A DNA stretch of 64,000 nucleotides from Clostridioides sp. ES-S-0054-01 (GCA_021561035.1 CP067346.1:1767001-1831000), one strand, 5' to 3'. Counted from the stretch's first letter, positions 27,790 to 36,673 are shown. The notes: generated from the letters alone by a model not told the origin. A program made the numbers and translations.

Positions 27790-28637
27790 AAATGAATTAT
27801 TATAAAAAATTTATAGTAAGGTTTTTATTTTCATCAATAACTATAGTATCTATATTGCTAGTCCATAAGGTTCTTTTTTCTTGGTCACTTAAATCAAAGT
27901 ATATTTCTTCGAAGTTAATTTATAAAAAACTTCTGATATTTTTAAAATTTATTGTAGATTTTTTTCTTCACTATTATTTTCTAATTTAATTAACTGTGTA
28001 TTAAGTTTTTGATACTTAAGCTTGTAATTTTCTTTATCTATTAAGTCGTCAAAATATAAATCTTGAAGTTTATTTATTTGTTTTTTTATCTTATTTTTAA
28101 GTTGATTATTTTTATTGTTATTAGATTCATATCCAAAAGCAATTTCTTCTAATTATCTCCTTACATTTTTCAATAAAAAATCTTCAAGTTTTTTTCTGAT
28201 AATCTCCTTGTATTGTTACATTTTTTAGTAGTTTGAAATACATGACATCTATAATATTTATAGATTTTCTATCAGAGCTTAAACAATATGTACCGCTCAT
28301 TTTAAAAACCACATTTACATATCACGTTTACGTTTTTCTAACGTTTCCATTATTTTATAGTAATTTTTGACACCACGACTTAATCTGTCAATTTTAGTTA
28401 TCATAACTAAATCTATTTTGTTGTTTTTCACATCTTCAATCATGCGTTGTAAATTAGGTCTTTTTGAGTTTGTTGCAGAATAACCTTCATCTATGTATTT
28501 ATCTAGTATAATAAAATTATTATATTTTGCGTATTGTTCTAAAACTTCTGTCTGTGTTCTAATACTATTTCCATGCAATACTTGTTCTTCTTATTACTAA
28601 CACGTATATAAAGAGCCACACGTTTTATTTTATCCAT
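27790..28637 (-). pseudogene. Large serine recombinase, multiply frameshifted and internally deleted
   Basis: On the minus strand ATG 28637 starts 'MDKIKRVALYIRVS', containing the catalytic Ser of resolvases/invertases. One frameshift later the sequence resumes as 'HGNSIRTQTEVLEQYAKYNN', then 'DEGYSATNSKRPNLQRMIED' and 'DRLSRGVKNYY', classic large serine recombinase blocks. Beyond 28315 the zinc-ribbon region is missing or scrambled, but a coiled-coil 'LQDLYFDDLIDKENYKLKYQ' and a C-terminal 'KYTLI...' block can be read through several stops to about 27790. It once moved the surrounding element and is now dead. Confidence 0.82.
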
Positions 28638-28701
28638 TGAACCCCCCTTACAACGTATGCCTTGTGCCTAATCTAAATTCATTAAGCACAATTAAATAGA
28701 A

Positions 28702-29106
28702 TTAATTAATATTAAGTTTATTTTTCAAAGCTTCTTGCAATAACTGAGAAAAATTTATATTATTTTTTTCAGCTTCTTTATTTAGCCACGAAGGTATAGT
28801 TAAAGTTTTTTTAATTGACTTACTATCATATTCTTTTATTGTTTCTTTTAAATTAACTTTTACCAATATAGCAGTTTGATTTTCTTTAGTACTAATATTA
28901 TTTAGTTGTGTAGGCTCTGGAATCTCTAAACCATCTGAATATAAGTCAAACAATTCTAACTTTAAAGCATCTTCTGCCATAAGAAAAGCTTCTTCTAAAT
29001 TCTCACCACAAGTTATTATATTTGAAAAATCATAAAAATTAACTTCATAGTCACCTTTATCATGTTTTGCTATAACTGCTGGAAATATATATTCATTTTT
29101 ATACAT
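28702..29106 (-). CDS. HicB-like antitoxin without HicA
   Basis: The 134-residue protein has an N-terminal HicB fold ('FPAVIAKHDKGDYEVNFYDF', 'GENLEEAFLMAEDALKLEL', ending 'EIPEPT') and a C-terminal ribbon-helix-helix-like tail ('LTIPSWLNKEAEKNNINFSQLL'). HicB normally neutralises the small HicA mRNA interferase encoded next to it; no HicA-like frame of about 60 residues is visible on either side. It may control the AbiE-like genes upstream or be an orphan. GGCGGTG precedes the ATG. Confidence 0.78.
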   Translation of the reverse strand: MYKNEYIFPAVIAKHDKGDYEVNFYDFSNIITCGENLEEAFLMAEDALKLELFDLYSDGLEIPEPTQLNNISTKENQTAILVKVNLKETIKEYDSKSIKKTLTIPSWLNKEAEKNNINFSQLLQEALKNKLNIN

Positions 29107-29140
29107 ATTTTCACCGCCTTTATAAAATTAGTTACAAATA

Positions 29141-29572
29141 TTAATTTTCTTCATAATAATCATGAGATTTTGCAAAACTTATAACATCCAATACTTTTTG
29201 TTCTATATTGTAATATCTAGCTACGTTAAGTACCTCATTATAATGTTCTTTTTCATTCTCATTATAGAAAATGTAATAGTCTAGAGCTTCCTGAATAAAA
29301 CTATACTCGCTATCATATCTTATCATATCACAAATTGTTCTTGCAGGATTTGTTATCCAAACACCTTTTCTAACTTCTTCTACATAAGATAAGTCTAAAT
29401 TTTTAACAGGGTACACCGTAAAATAATCTGTATCAATTTCTTTATCTATAAAAGCAGATTGAGCTATTATATGAGTATCTGGAAAATTAGTTATTCCTAA
29501 TAAGCTTCCTGCATATTCTCCGCATAGTAAAACATTATCAAAAGAGTTTCTTATTACTCCTGTAAAATCCAC
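29141..29572 (-). CDS. AbiEi-like antitoxin, short form without N-terminal winged helix
   Basis: The 143-residue protein matches the C-terminal domain of type IV antitoxin AbiEi: 'GEYAGSLLGITNFPDTHII' and the hallmark 'KGVWITNPARTICDMIRY'. The usual N-terminal DNA-binding winged helix is missing. It starts at GTG 29572 inside the end of the toxin gene, overlapping it by 19 bases, so the toxin precedes the antitoxin. In standard abiE loci the order is antitoxin first. The identification rests on pattern, not on search. Confidence 0.65.
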   Translation of the reverse strand: MDFTGVIRNSFDNVLLCGEYAGSLLGITNFPDTHIIAQSAFIDKEIDTDYFTVYPVKNLDLSYVEEVRKGVWITNPARTICDMIRYDSEYSFIQEALDYYIFYNENEKEHYNEVLNVARYYNIEQKVLDVISFAKSHDYYEEN

Positions 29573-30384
29573 CTATCATCCCTCCAAACATAATTTTTAT
29601 TTGATTTTGATGTTATAAATGTGTGTATTGGAATTATAAAGTTGCTTACTCTTTTATAAACAATTGTAAAATCAGGTTTAGATTCAATACCTCTTAACCC
29701 ATTATACCCATATTCTAAAGTATTAAAGTTCTCTAATTGGAACATGGGCATTTTTTCTGATATATTTTTATATTTATCTATGTACAATCTTACTAAATCA
29801 TTGCTATTATATCCTTTTAAATAACTTAATGAGTATACATCAAACAAATCTTTCAACCTTATATTAATTTGTTTACTTTCACAAGCATGTATTTTATCAA
29901 CTAATATTAGTTCTGGTGTATATCCATTAATTGTAACTAACCCACCCAATGAATATTTCTCTGAGTCTAAAGTAGACCACTTAAAGTTTATATCTATACT
30001 AAATCTAGTAATTAATTCCGCAGCTCTATAAACACCTATAGTTACACTTTCATTTTTAGTAGTTTCATTTATTGTTATTTCTTTTATAACTTTATACATT
30101 ACTTTAAATCTACTATACTTAGAGCAAGCTATTATATCTTTTTTGAAATTAAGCCATTTATTATAATCAGTTCCATGTATATTTATATCTTTTGTTAATC
30201 TTCTATTACCATAATTATATTTTTTAAATGCACATAATAATGTTATTCCGCCTTTAAAAATCATATCATTAAAACTATTGCTATGACTCATACAATAGAT
30301 AAAGTCCTCTATATAATCTAGTGTGCTGTTATTATCATGAAAATTGTTACTATTACTCCACTTATTATTAATCAACAGTATCAT
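29554..30384 (-). CDS. AbiEii-like nucleotidyltransferase toxin
   Basis: The 276-residue protein resembles AbiEii/MenT nucleotidyltransferases: 'IFKGGITLLCAF' (residues 42-53, usually KGGTAL), a 'RRLTKDINIHG' block, and 'GYTPELILVDKIHACES...RLKDLFDVYSL', the family's C-terminal signature. The metal-binding DxD is here Asp66-Ile-Asn68, so one acidic ligand is changed to Asn. Family members transfer nucleotides to tRNA and block growth until infection or stress is over. AGAGG lies five bases upstream of the ATG. The gene overlaps the AbiEi-like gene. Confidence 0.75.
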   Translation of the reverse strand: MILLINNKWSNSNNFHDNNSTLDYIEDFIYCMSHSNSFNDMIFKGGITLLCAFKKYNYGNRRLTKDINIHGTDYNKWLNFKKDIIACSKYSRFKVMYKVIKEITINETTKNESVTIGVYRAAELITRFSIDINFKWSTLDSEKYSLGGLVTINGYTPELILVDKIHACESKQINIRLKDLFDVYSLSYLKGYNSNDLVRLYIDKYKNISEKMPMFQLENFNTLEYGYNGLRGIESKPDFTIVYKRVSNFIIPIHTFITSKSNKNYVWRDDRWILQE

Positions 30385-30445
30385 TCCCTCCTCTCTTTAA
30401 CTATATTTATATTATAATAAAAATATTAATACGTTTAAATACGTT

Positions 30446-31639
30446 TTAACAAGTAACTTTTTGAGAAAATCTTTTTCTTATTTCTTTTATTATAAACTCT
30501 AAAGTTTTATTTTCAATGGGTTTAAGAGTTTTGTTTGTTCTTAGATTTTCTATTTCTACGATATTTTTTCTTATGTCAATAAATGTAATTTTCATATTAT
30601 AATCTTCTCCAAAAATTTTGATTAAATTTTTTTGGCTATCCCAATTATAATCATTATTACTTAGAAATAGGAATACATTTTCAAATGAAGGAAAATATTT
30701 TCTGTTTTTTAATGCCCAATCCAAAGGGTAGTCTTTGCAATTTGCTTCAAAATCAAAATCAATAGAATTAAGTAAAGTGTCATTATTGGATTCTTTGATA
30801 AAGGTATCGGAGTTTTGTAACTTTTTGAATATTTTTAAACATGTTTTTGCATCCTCTAAGGAATTATGATGATTAAATTCTATATTATATTTTTTTGCAA
30901 GAGTAGATAGTTTATAGTTTTCTAAATCAGGTAATAAATCCTTTGCTAACTTTAAAGTATCATAAGACATTTTATTAAATTTTTCAGCGAATTTAGGCAT
31001 TTCCATATTATATCTTTCACATTCCTGTCTTATACAAGCTAATTCCATGCTTCTTAGATTGTGTGCTATTACTAATGTAGATGGAGTTATATATTCTTCA
31101 ACAATACTCCAAGCTTCATCCCATTTAGGAGAGTTAGAAACATCTTCTGGAGTAATACCGTGTATTTTAATATTGGTCTTTGAAAAGTCTGAATTAGGGT
31201 TAACTAAGATTTCTTTTTCTATCAAAATCTCATTATCTTCTTCAACTACAAAGCCGATACTACAAACAGAGCATCTTTTTGAATTTGCAGTTTCAAAATC
31301 TATAGATAAGATTCTAGTATGGTTTTTGCTATCTATTTCAGCGATAGAAAGGTTTTCTTCCAAAAAGATATAGTTTTCTGTTTTATGTTCTAAACTATAT
31401 TCGCTCATACTGTATTCTAAATTGAAAAAATTATTATTATTGTAAAATTTAATTCTGTCATAAATATTTACAAAATGTTTTGTCATTACTTCATTTTTAG
31501 TTAAATTTGTATCCATGGCTTTATTAAAACCTTTTGTTATTGCAGTATGTAATACGTTTTTTGGAATATTCATTTTAGCATTAGAAAGCGTTAGAATTAC
31601 TCCTTTTCTTGCTCCAGTAGATAAATGTACAATTAACAT
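30446..31639 (-). CDS. DnaQ-like DEDD exonuclease with unknown flanking domains
   Basis: The 397-residue protein has an exonuclease domain at about residues 108-270: ExoI 'SIDFETAN' (D-x-E), ExoIII 'HNSLEDAKTC' (H...D). ExoII is odd: the usual 'HNxxFD' reads 'AHNLRSMEL', with Met where the Asp belongs and Glu next to it, so activity is uncertain. The first 105 residues and the last 120 match nothing I know; the N-terminus has 'TGARKGVILTLSNAKMNIPK'. GAGGT lies upstream of the ATG. It is a cargo gene of the inserted element. Confidence 0.78.
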   Translation of the reverse strand: MLIVHLSTGARKGVILTLSNAKMNIPKNVLHTAITKGFNKAMDTNLTKNEVMTKHFVNIYDRIKFYNNNNFFNLEYSMSEYSLEHKTENYIFLEENLSIAEIDSKNHTRILSIDFETANSKRCSVCSIGFVVEEDNEILIEKEILVNPNSDFSKTNIKIHGITPEDVSNSPKWDEAWSIVEEYITPSTLVIAHNLRSMELACIRQECERYNMEMPKFAEKFNKMSYDTLKLAKDLLPDLENYKLSTLAKKYNIEFNHHNSLEDAKTCLKIFKKLQNSDTFIKESNNDTLLNSIDFDFEANCKDYPLDWALKNRKYFPSFENVFLFLSNNDYNWDSQKNLIKIFGEDYNMKITFIDIRKNIVEIENLRTNKTLKPIENKTLEFIIKEIRKRFSQKVTC

Positions 31640-31801
31640 ATTATTTTACCTCGACTTTATTATATATTTTGTTTACAAATAGTAACATATATATTTTACT
31701 TTTTTCATACTATACATGTCAAATGTAAACAAAGTATTATAGAAAAAGACGAATGATATATAAAAACTAATTGAAATTTTTCTTATACTTCAAGTAATTT
31801 T

Positions 31802-32200
31802 TTATAAACTTATGGAACTGTTTTTTTTTATTGAGTTTTCTAAGTTATCCATATAATATGGAAATTTAATTTTTTCTAGATAGTAATTTTGTATTAAAGC
31901 AATATTTTTATTAACTCCACATATATACATAATTTCATAAGGGTTTGCAATATCACAATATAATAGTATTATATCTGGGCATAACAAATACTCTGTAAAA
32001 ATTCCTGCTCCTAATTCAAGCAATTTATTTCTAGAGTTTAATTTTACAATACTTGTTTTTTTAGTATGACCTAGTGCTATATGAGCTATTTCATGTGTAA
32101 GTGCCCAACGTACCGAATGAAAAAGCGAAACCTTGGCAGTCGTATTTTTCTATTATGAAATTAATATCTTTTTTTATTATTTTCGAAAATTCTATATATG
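31802..32200 (-). pseudogene. ImmA/IrrE-family metallopeptidase fragment
   Basis: Read on the minus strand from about 32110, one frame gives 'RWALTHEIAHIALGHTKK' and continues in frame to the end at 31802. The HEIAH zinc motif and 'AL.H' spacing identify ImmA/IrrE proteases, which cleave phage-type repressors. The upstream part, with 'YDCQGF', is in a different frame, so the gene is frameshifted near 32130 and lacks its N-terminus. Confidence 0.7.
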
Positions 32201-32252
32201 TATAAACCTTGAAGTCACTACAATTATTGATGATTTCAAGAGGACAAATATA

Positions 32253-32271
32253 GTACTAATATATTATTACC
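32253..32271 (-). repeat. Right inverted repeat of the element
   Basis: GTACTAATATATTATTACC, the imperfect inverted copy of 27763-27781. The resumed ABC ATPase codons (Pro-Ser-Ser-Ala-Gly-Lys) begin at 32270. Confidence 0.7.
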
Positions 32272-32587
32272 ATCAAGTGCGGGAAAATTTACATTACAAA
32301 AGATTATAATTGTCATGATAACTAATTAGAAAGAAAGTGTACTTGTAAATGGTAAAATATCTGCATTAGACACACCACATAATTTTATTATGTCAAAAGG
32401 AGCTATTGAAGTCAGATATACTTATTTTGATAATGGAGAAAAAACTTCTGAGTGTTTTTTGAATAATACTAGTAATGATAAAAATTTGAATATGCTTATT
32501 AAGAAAAATAAACTTTTATCATTACACAGTAGTGAACCAACATTAAATGATATTTTTATTGAGATAACAGGGAGACATTTACAATGA
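32270..32587 (+). pseudogene. ABC exporter ATPase, C-terminal fragment
   Basis: Starting at 32270 the frame reads PSSAGKFTLQK, the rest of Walker A, then a TAG at 32327, then 'VNGKISALDTPHNFIM' and a typical drug-exporter ATPase C-terminus ending 'TLNDIFIEITGRHLQ'. About 130 residues including signature and Walker B are missing. The stop overlaps the permease ATG (ATGA). Confidence 0.82.
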
Positions 32588-33230
32588 GAATGAAAAATCT
32601 TATCTTAGGAGATATAAAGTTTCAATTTAAATATGGTTTTTATTTTTTATATCTTGTTTTAAGTATTACATATATTTGTATCATCAATCTGTTTTCAACT
32701 TTTATGAGAGAAAAAATAGCTTTTATTACACATTTCATGTTCTTTTTTGCCTCTACAATGGTCATATTAGGAGAAATTGATGACAGTATTTCAAGATATT
32801 TAATAGTAAGCCCACTTGGCAAAACTGGTTGTTTTTTTCACGACTTGGAATACCAGCTATTTTAGCATTTATTATTACAATAATTCTACTGATATTTTTT
32901 TCTCTAACTAAAATTCCTTTCTTGTTAAACTTATCAATTTCTTTATTAGTTTTCTTACAAGGAATTATTATATCAATATTAGTAATTTCTTTATCATCAA
33001 ATAAACTAGAAGGAATGATGATTACGAAATTATCAGGTGTTTTTATGATGGGTATTTTAGCACCATTTTTAATTTTAAATAAAGCGCAATATATTCTGTT
33101 TTTTTACCAACTTTTTGGCTATCAAAGGCAATTAAGGAAAATAATTATATATATGTTTATTTCAATTGTTATATCATTAATATGGATTTTACTATTATTT
33201 AAAAAGTTTAGTGAAAAAATAGTTAAATGA
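32584..33230 (+). pseudogene. ABC-2 type exporter permease, frameshifted
   Basis: The N-terminal frame from ATG 32584 gives membrane segments to 'VSPLGKTG', then at about 32828-32840 the sequence continues one frame over as 'FFSRLGIPAILAFIITI' to 33230. A second disturbance is likely near 33105, where another frame gives the family-like 'LPTFWLSKAIKENN'. Together it would be a six-helix permease of about 215 residues, partner of the broken ATPase. It is not translatable as one protein. Confidence 0.8.
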
Positions 33231-33245
33231 GATAATTTATTGAAT

Positions 33246-33306
33246 AAATGTAAGGTTAACTTGACAGTAATGTTGAAAAATGTTACATTTAAAATGTAAG
33301 GTTAAC
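33246..33306 (+). promoter_or_regulatory. XRE promoter flanked by a 15-bp direct repeat
   Basis: AAATGTAAGGTTAAC occurs at 33246-33260 and 33292-33306. Between them lie TTGACA (33261-33266) and TACATT 17 bases later. The repeats bracket the promoter like operators, probably for the XRE protein just downstream. Confidence 0.65.
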
Positions 33307-33326
33307 ATTACATGAATGGAGTATAT

Positions 33327-33581
33327 ATGAAAAATAAAATAAAGATATTAAGAGAAAAATTAGGATTGACACAAGAACAACTAGGAAGGTTAGTTGAGAC
33401 ATCTAGACAGGCTATAAATGCTATAGAAACTGGTAAAAATGAACCTTCAATATGGTTGGCATATGATATTTCAAGAGTTTTTAATGAACCAATTGAAAGC
33501 GTATTCTTATTTGAAGAAAGTGAAAGAAAATCAAGAGCACAGATAAGTAGGGGGGAATATTATGGCTCTAAGAGAGATTAG
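33327..33581 (+). CDS. Small XRE-family regulator
   Basis: The 84-residue protein is a single helix-turn-helix domain: 'LREKLGLTQEQLGRLVETSR' and 'AINAIETGKNEPSIWLAYDI', of the type often found with small membrane proteins and used as autoregulators. ATG 33327 is chosen because ATGGAG lies five bases before it; the ATG at 33312 has no site. It overlaps the deformylase gene by 20 bases, so the two are translated together. Confidence 0.88.
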   Translation: MKNKIKILREKLGLTQEQLGRLVETSRQAINAIETGKNEPSIWLAYDISRVFNEPIESVFLFEESERKSRAQISRGEYYGSKRD

Positions 33582-34017
33582 AAGATTTGATGATGAAATT
33601 TTAAGAAAAAAGAGTAAGCATGTAGAAAACGTAGATAATAAGATAAGAGAGATATTAAATGACATGGCAGATACTATGTATAATACTCCAAATGGAGGAG
33701 GATTAGCTGCATGCCAAGTAGGAGTATTAAAGCGACTAGTTGTTATAGATTTAGGAGACAGTCTTATTAAGCTTGTTAATCCGGAAATTATTAAAGAAGA
33801 AGGAGAACAAATTGTTGTTGAAGGATGTTTAAGTTTTCCTGAAACATGGGGAAAATTAAAAAGACCAAAAAAAGTTACAGTACAAGCTTTAAATGAGTAT
33901 GGTGAGAAAATAGAGATTAAAGGATCAGGTCTTATGGCAAAATGTCTTTGTCATGAGATAGACCATTTAAATGGTATAGTTTTTACAGATAAAATTATTG
34001 AATATGTAAAATTGTAA
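33562..34017 (+). CDS. def: Peptide deformylase
   Basis: The 151-residue enzyme removes the formyl group from nascent proteins. All three motifs are present: 'GGGLAACQVG' (46-54), 'EGCLSFPE' with metal ligand Cys89, and 'CHEIDHLNG' with His131, catalytic Glu132 and His135. Its start lies inside the XRE gene behind AGGGGGG. Because it is paired with a regulator in an accessory region rather than with fmt or pri genes, it is probably a second, conditionally expressed copy. Confidence 0.93.
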   Translation: MALREIRRFDDEILRKKSKHVENVDNKIREILNDMADTMYNTPNGGGLAACQVGVLKRLVVIDLGDSLIKLVNPEIIKEEGEQIVVEGCLSFPETWGKLKRPKKVTVQALNEYGEKIEIKGSGLMAKCLCHEIDHLNGIVFTDKIIEYVKL

Positions 34018-34066
34018 GATAGATTGGATATTGAATTTAAAATATTTTATAGTTAGGAGTTAAATT

Positions 34067-34528
34067 ATGAGATTATGGCATAAGGATTTAATTGATGTAT
34101 TACCTAAAAATCAATTAGTAAGTCAGTGGAGAGAACTACTTGCTATAAAAGGTTCTATAGATAAAAAAGGTACTCCAAACCATCTATTAGTAAATAAAGT
34201 GTTGAATTATAGTATAGATGAATTTAAATTTTATACAAAAACTATACATGATGAAATGTTAAAAAGAAATTATAAGCCTAATGAACTTAAATATACAAGT
34301 ATATTAAAATGGAAAAATAGCAGTTTTTCAAATGACATATCTAATGGGAATAGTTTAAATTTAGAAAATTTATATAATGGTTGGCATAATAGAACGTATT
34401 TAAAACAGTGCTTATATAATTTAGAAGAAAAAGCAACATGTGGAGGAATACCCATGAATGAATGGAATATATTACTTTGTAAATATGGTAAGGAGTATGA
34501 ATTGTGGTCTGGAAATATTTTGCTTTAA
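34067..34528 (+). CDS. Pyrimidine dimer DNA glycosylase family protein
   Basis: The 153-residue protein begins 'MRLWHKDLIDVLPKNQLVSQWRELLAI', the pattern of the endonuclease V-like family (T4 DenV relatives) that incises DNA at cyclobutane pyrimidine dimers. The 'QWRE' stretch corresponds to the catalytic Glu region. A central part is divergent ('NSSFSNDISNGNSL'), so activity may differ. TTAGGAG precedes the ATG. The next gene is a truncated photoproduct-lyase-like radical SAM protein, which fits a UV-repair pair. Confidence 0.72.
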   Translation: MRLWHKDLIDVLPKNQLVSQWRELLAIKGSIDKKGTPNHLLVNKVLNYSIDEFKFYTKTIHDEMLKRNYKPNELKYTSILKWKNSSFSNDISNGNSLNLENLYNGWHNRTYLKQCLYNLEEKATCGGIPMNEWNILLCKYGKEYELWSGNILL

Positions 34529-34577
34529 TTACTGTAGATTAACATCGTGATATTATTATATATAAAGAGGTGATTAT

Positions 34578-35072
34578 TTGTATAAGAAAGTAAAATATAT
34601 TCCAATAGATTGTGAAATAGCTTGTAATAAATTAAAAAGGAGTATGCCATATAAATGGGATTTAAATATTTATCGTGGATGTGAGCATGGATGTAAATAC
34701 TGCTATGCTATTTATTCTCATAAGTACATCAATTCCAATAATTATTTTGAAGAGATTTATGTAAAAACAAATATAGTGGAAAAACTTGAGAGACAACTTA
34801 ATAATGTACATTATGTTTTGCCTGGGACTTTATACTTAAGAGGTATAACTAGAGGTGTTTTTTTTGACTTTGTTAAAAAAGAGTTCCCTGAATTATTTGA
34901 CAGGCTATCAATACTATATAGTGCAGGTTCACCTAATAGGGAGTATAAAAATCAATTATATAAAATGGTTAATGAGCTTAGACATAAATATTCTCTATCA
35001 AGTAGTTACTCTAAGGTAATGAAGGAAAAGTTAAAAAATTCAGGAGATTTACAAATGTCTTTTTTTGATTAG
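34578..35072 (+). pseudogene. Radical SAM photolyase-like protein with in-frame internal deletion
   Basis: The 164-residue frame has the cluster motif CxxxCxxC in 'CEHGCKYCYA' (residues 35-44) and the N-terminal 'PYKWDLNIYRGCEHG' of spore photoproduct lyase-like/Rv2578c-like proteins. Around residue 80 it jumps to a C-terminal block ('GTLYLRGITRGVFF', 'RLSILYSAGSPNREYK'), although the family is about 300 residues long. Most of the TIM barrel is lost, so it should be inactive. TTG 34578 follows AGAGGTGA. Confidence 0.65.
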
Positions 35073-35403
35073 TTTTAGATAAAAAAATTTTCACTATAAG
35101 GTGAAGCATATTCTGATGATAGTATGACTATGGGATTAGTTTTACAAAAATAACAAATACTTTTAAAGGAATAAATAAAAACTTGAAACCTATAATAATA
35201 AAATAACATAAGAAAAGCTTACATATTGAAAAATACAAACTTTTATGTTAGTTTTAATATATTACAAATTTGATTATATAAAAATCAATGTTTGAATAGT
35301 TATTTCTATGTGAAATTTATCTAGAGTATATTTTTCTAAACAATCAATGTTATTAAAATTAATATGTAGTTAAAAATGTGTAGCTAAAAAGGATTTGATA
35401 TTA
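35073..35403. other. 331-base region with a possible gene remnant
   Basis: From about 35100 the plus strand can be read as 'GEAYSDDSMTMGLVLQK' and, one frameshift later, 'TNTFKGINKNLKPI'. This might be the end of a lost gene, but I cannot name a family. The rest is AT-rich with nothing clear. Confidence 0.3.
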
Positions 35404-36629
35404 ATGTTAGAGGTTCAAGGAAAATGTAATAAAGCAAAGATATTTACAGATAATGTAGATAGTACAACTATAAGTCAGATAATAAAATTATGTAATCAGG
35501 AGTTTACGACAAAGTCTAAGATAAGAATAATGCCAGATTGTCATGCAGGTGCTGGATGCGTAATAGGTACTGTCATGACAATACAAGATAAAATTGTTCC
35601 AAATCTTGTTGGAGTCGATATAGGATGTGGTGTTTTATGTGCAAACTTAGGCAAAATTGATTTAGATTTAAAAAAATAGATGATTTTATAAGAGAAAAAA
35701 TACCTCATGGATTTAATATAAATAAACACAGTAAGGCAAATTATAAAAAAGAAATAGAATCATTGTACTGCATAAAAGGTATAGGAAAAGCAACTGAAGA
35801 ATATAATCGAGCAATTGGAAGTCTTGGAGGAGGGAATCATTTCATTGAATTAGATGAAGATGATGAAAAAAATAAGTATTTAATAATACACTCAGGTAGT
35901 AGAAATCTTGGAAATAGAGTGGCTAAATACTATCAGAAGAAAGCTTATGACTATTATATTAGAACTAACAATGAATTTGAAGAAGATAGTAAAAAGCTCA
36001 TAGAAAAGTATAAAAAGGAAAATAGAGAAGATGAGATTCAAGATGCATTGATAAAGCTTAAAGAAGAACATAACTTTATTCCTAAAATAGCAAAAGACTT
36101 ATGTTATTTAGAAGGCAAACTAATGGAAGACTATCTTCATGATATGAATATTATACAAAAATATGCTGAATTAAATAGAGATATAATGGCTAAGAGGATA
36201 ATTGAAGATTGTATAGGTCTTAAATTTAATGATTTAGAACATTTTCAAACTATACATAATTATATAGAAGTTGAAAATCGGATATTAAGAAAAGGAGCTA
36301 TAGCAGCATATGAAGGTAGAAAGTTATTAATTCCTATAAATATGAGAGATGGTGTTATATTAGGAGTAGGTAAAGGCAATTTAGATTGGATTAACTCTGC
36401 ACCTCATGGTGCTGGACGTATACTTTCAAGAGGAGAAGCTAAAAGAAGTATAAATATGAAAGATTATGAAGATTCTATGAAAAATATTTTTACAACAAGT
36501 GTAAATATTAATACGATTGATGAAGCACCTCAAGCATACAAACCAATTGATGAGATTATTGAAAATATAAGAGATACAGTTGACATAATTAAAATATTGA
36601 AACCTATTTATAATTTTAAATCAAATTAA
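35404..36629 (+). pseudogene. rtcB: RtcB-type RNA ligase, frameshifted in a poly-A run
   Basis: Two abutting frames make up one RtcB protein of about 408 residues. The first (35404-35679) has 'MPDCHAGAGCVIG' and 'VGVDIGCGV', the metal site; the second resumes with 'DDFIREKIPHGF', then 'LGGGNHFIEL', 'HSGSRNLG' and 'SAPHGAGR', whose His accepts GMP. The break is at 35670-35676, where one extra A in AAAAAAA would restore the frame. All motifs survive, so the lesion is recent or is bypassed by slippage. RtcB joins 3'-phosphate or cyclic-phosphate RNA ends to 5'-OH ends. Confidence 0.85.
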
Positions 36630-36673
36630 TAATAATTAATATTAAAATATCAATGTTATCAAGGGTACAACAT

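Larger units (their letters stand above)
27763..32271. mobile_element. 4.5-kb decayed integrative element inside the ABC ATPase
   Basis: The two halves of the ABC ATPase flank this segment exactly between the Gly and Pro codons of Walker A. Imperfect inverted repeats lie at the ends: GGTAATTATGTGTTAGTAC (27763-27781) and GTACTAATATATTATTACC (32253-32271), 16 of 19 positions complementary. A wrecked large serine recombinase lies next to the left end, as in serine-integrase elements, whose attP halves are inverted repeats. Cargo: orphan HicB-like gene, AbiE-like pair, DnaQ-like exonuclease, ImmA fragment. Seven bases between the left gene end and the repeat are unexplained. Confidence 0.72.

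Noticed and set aside
33105-33170. A second frameshift in the ABC-2 permease as a certain lesion
   Set aside because: An alternative frame looks more family-like for about 15 residues, but without alignment only the break near 32835 is firm.
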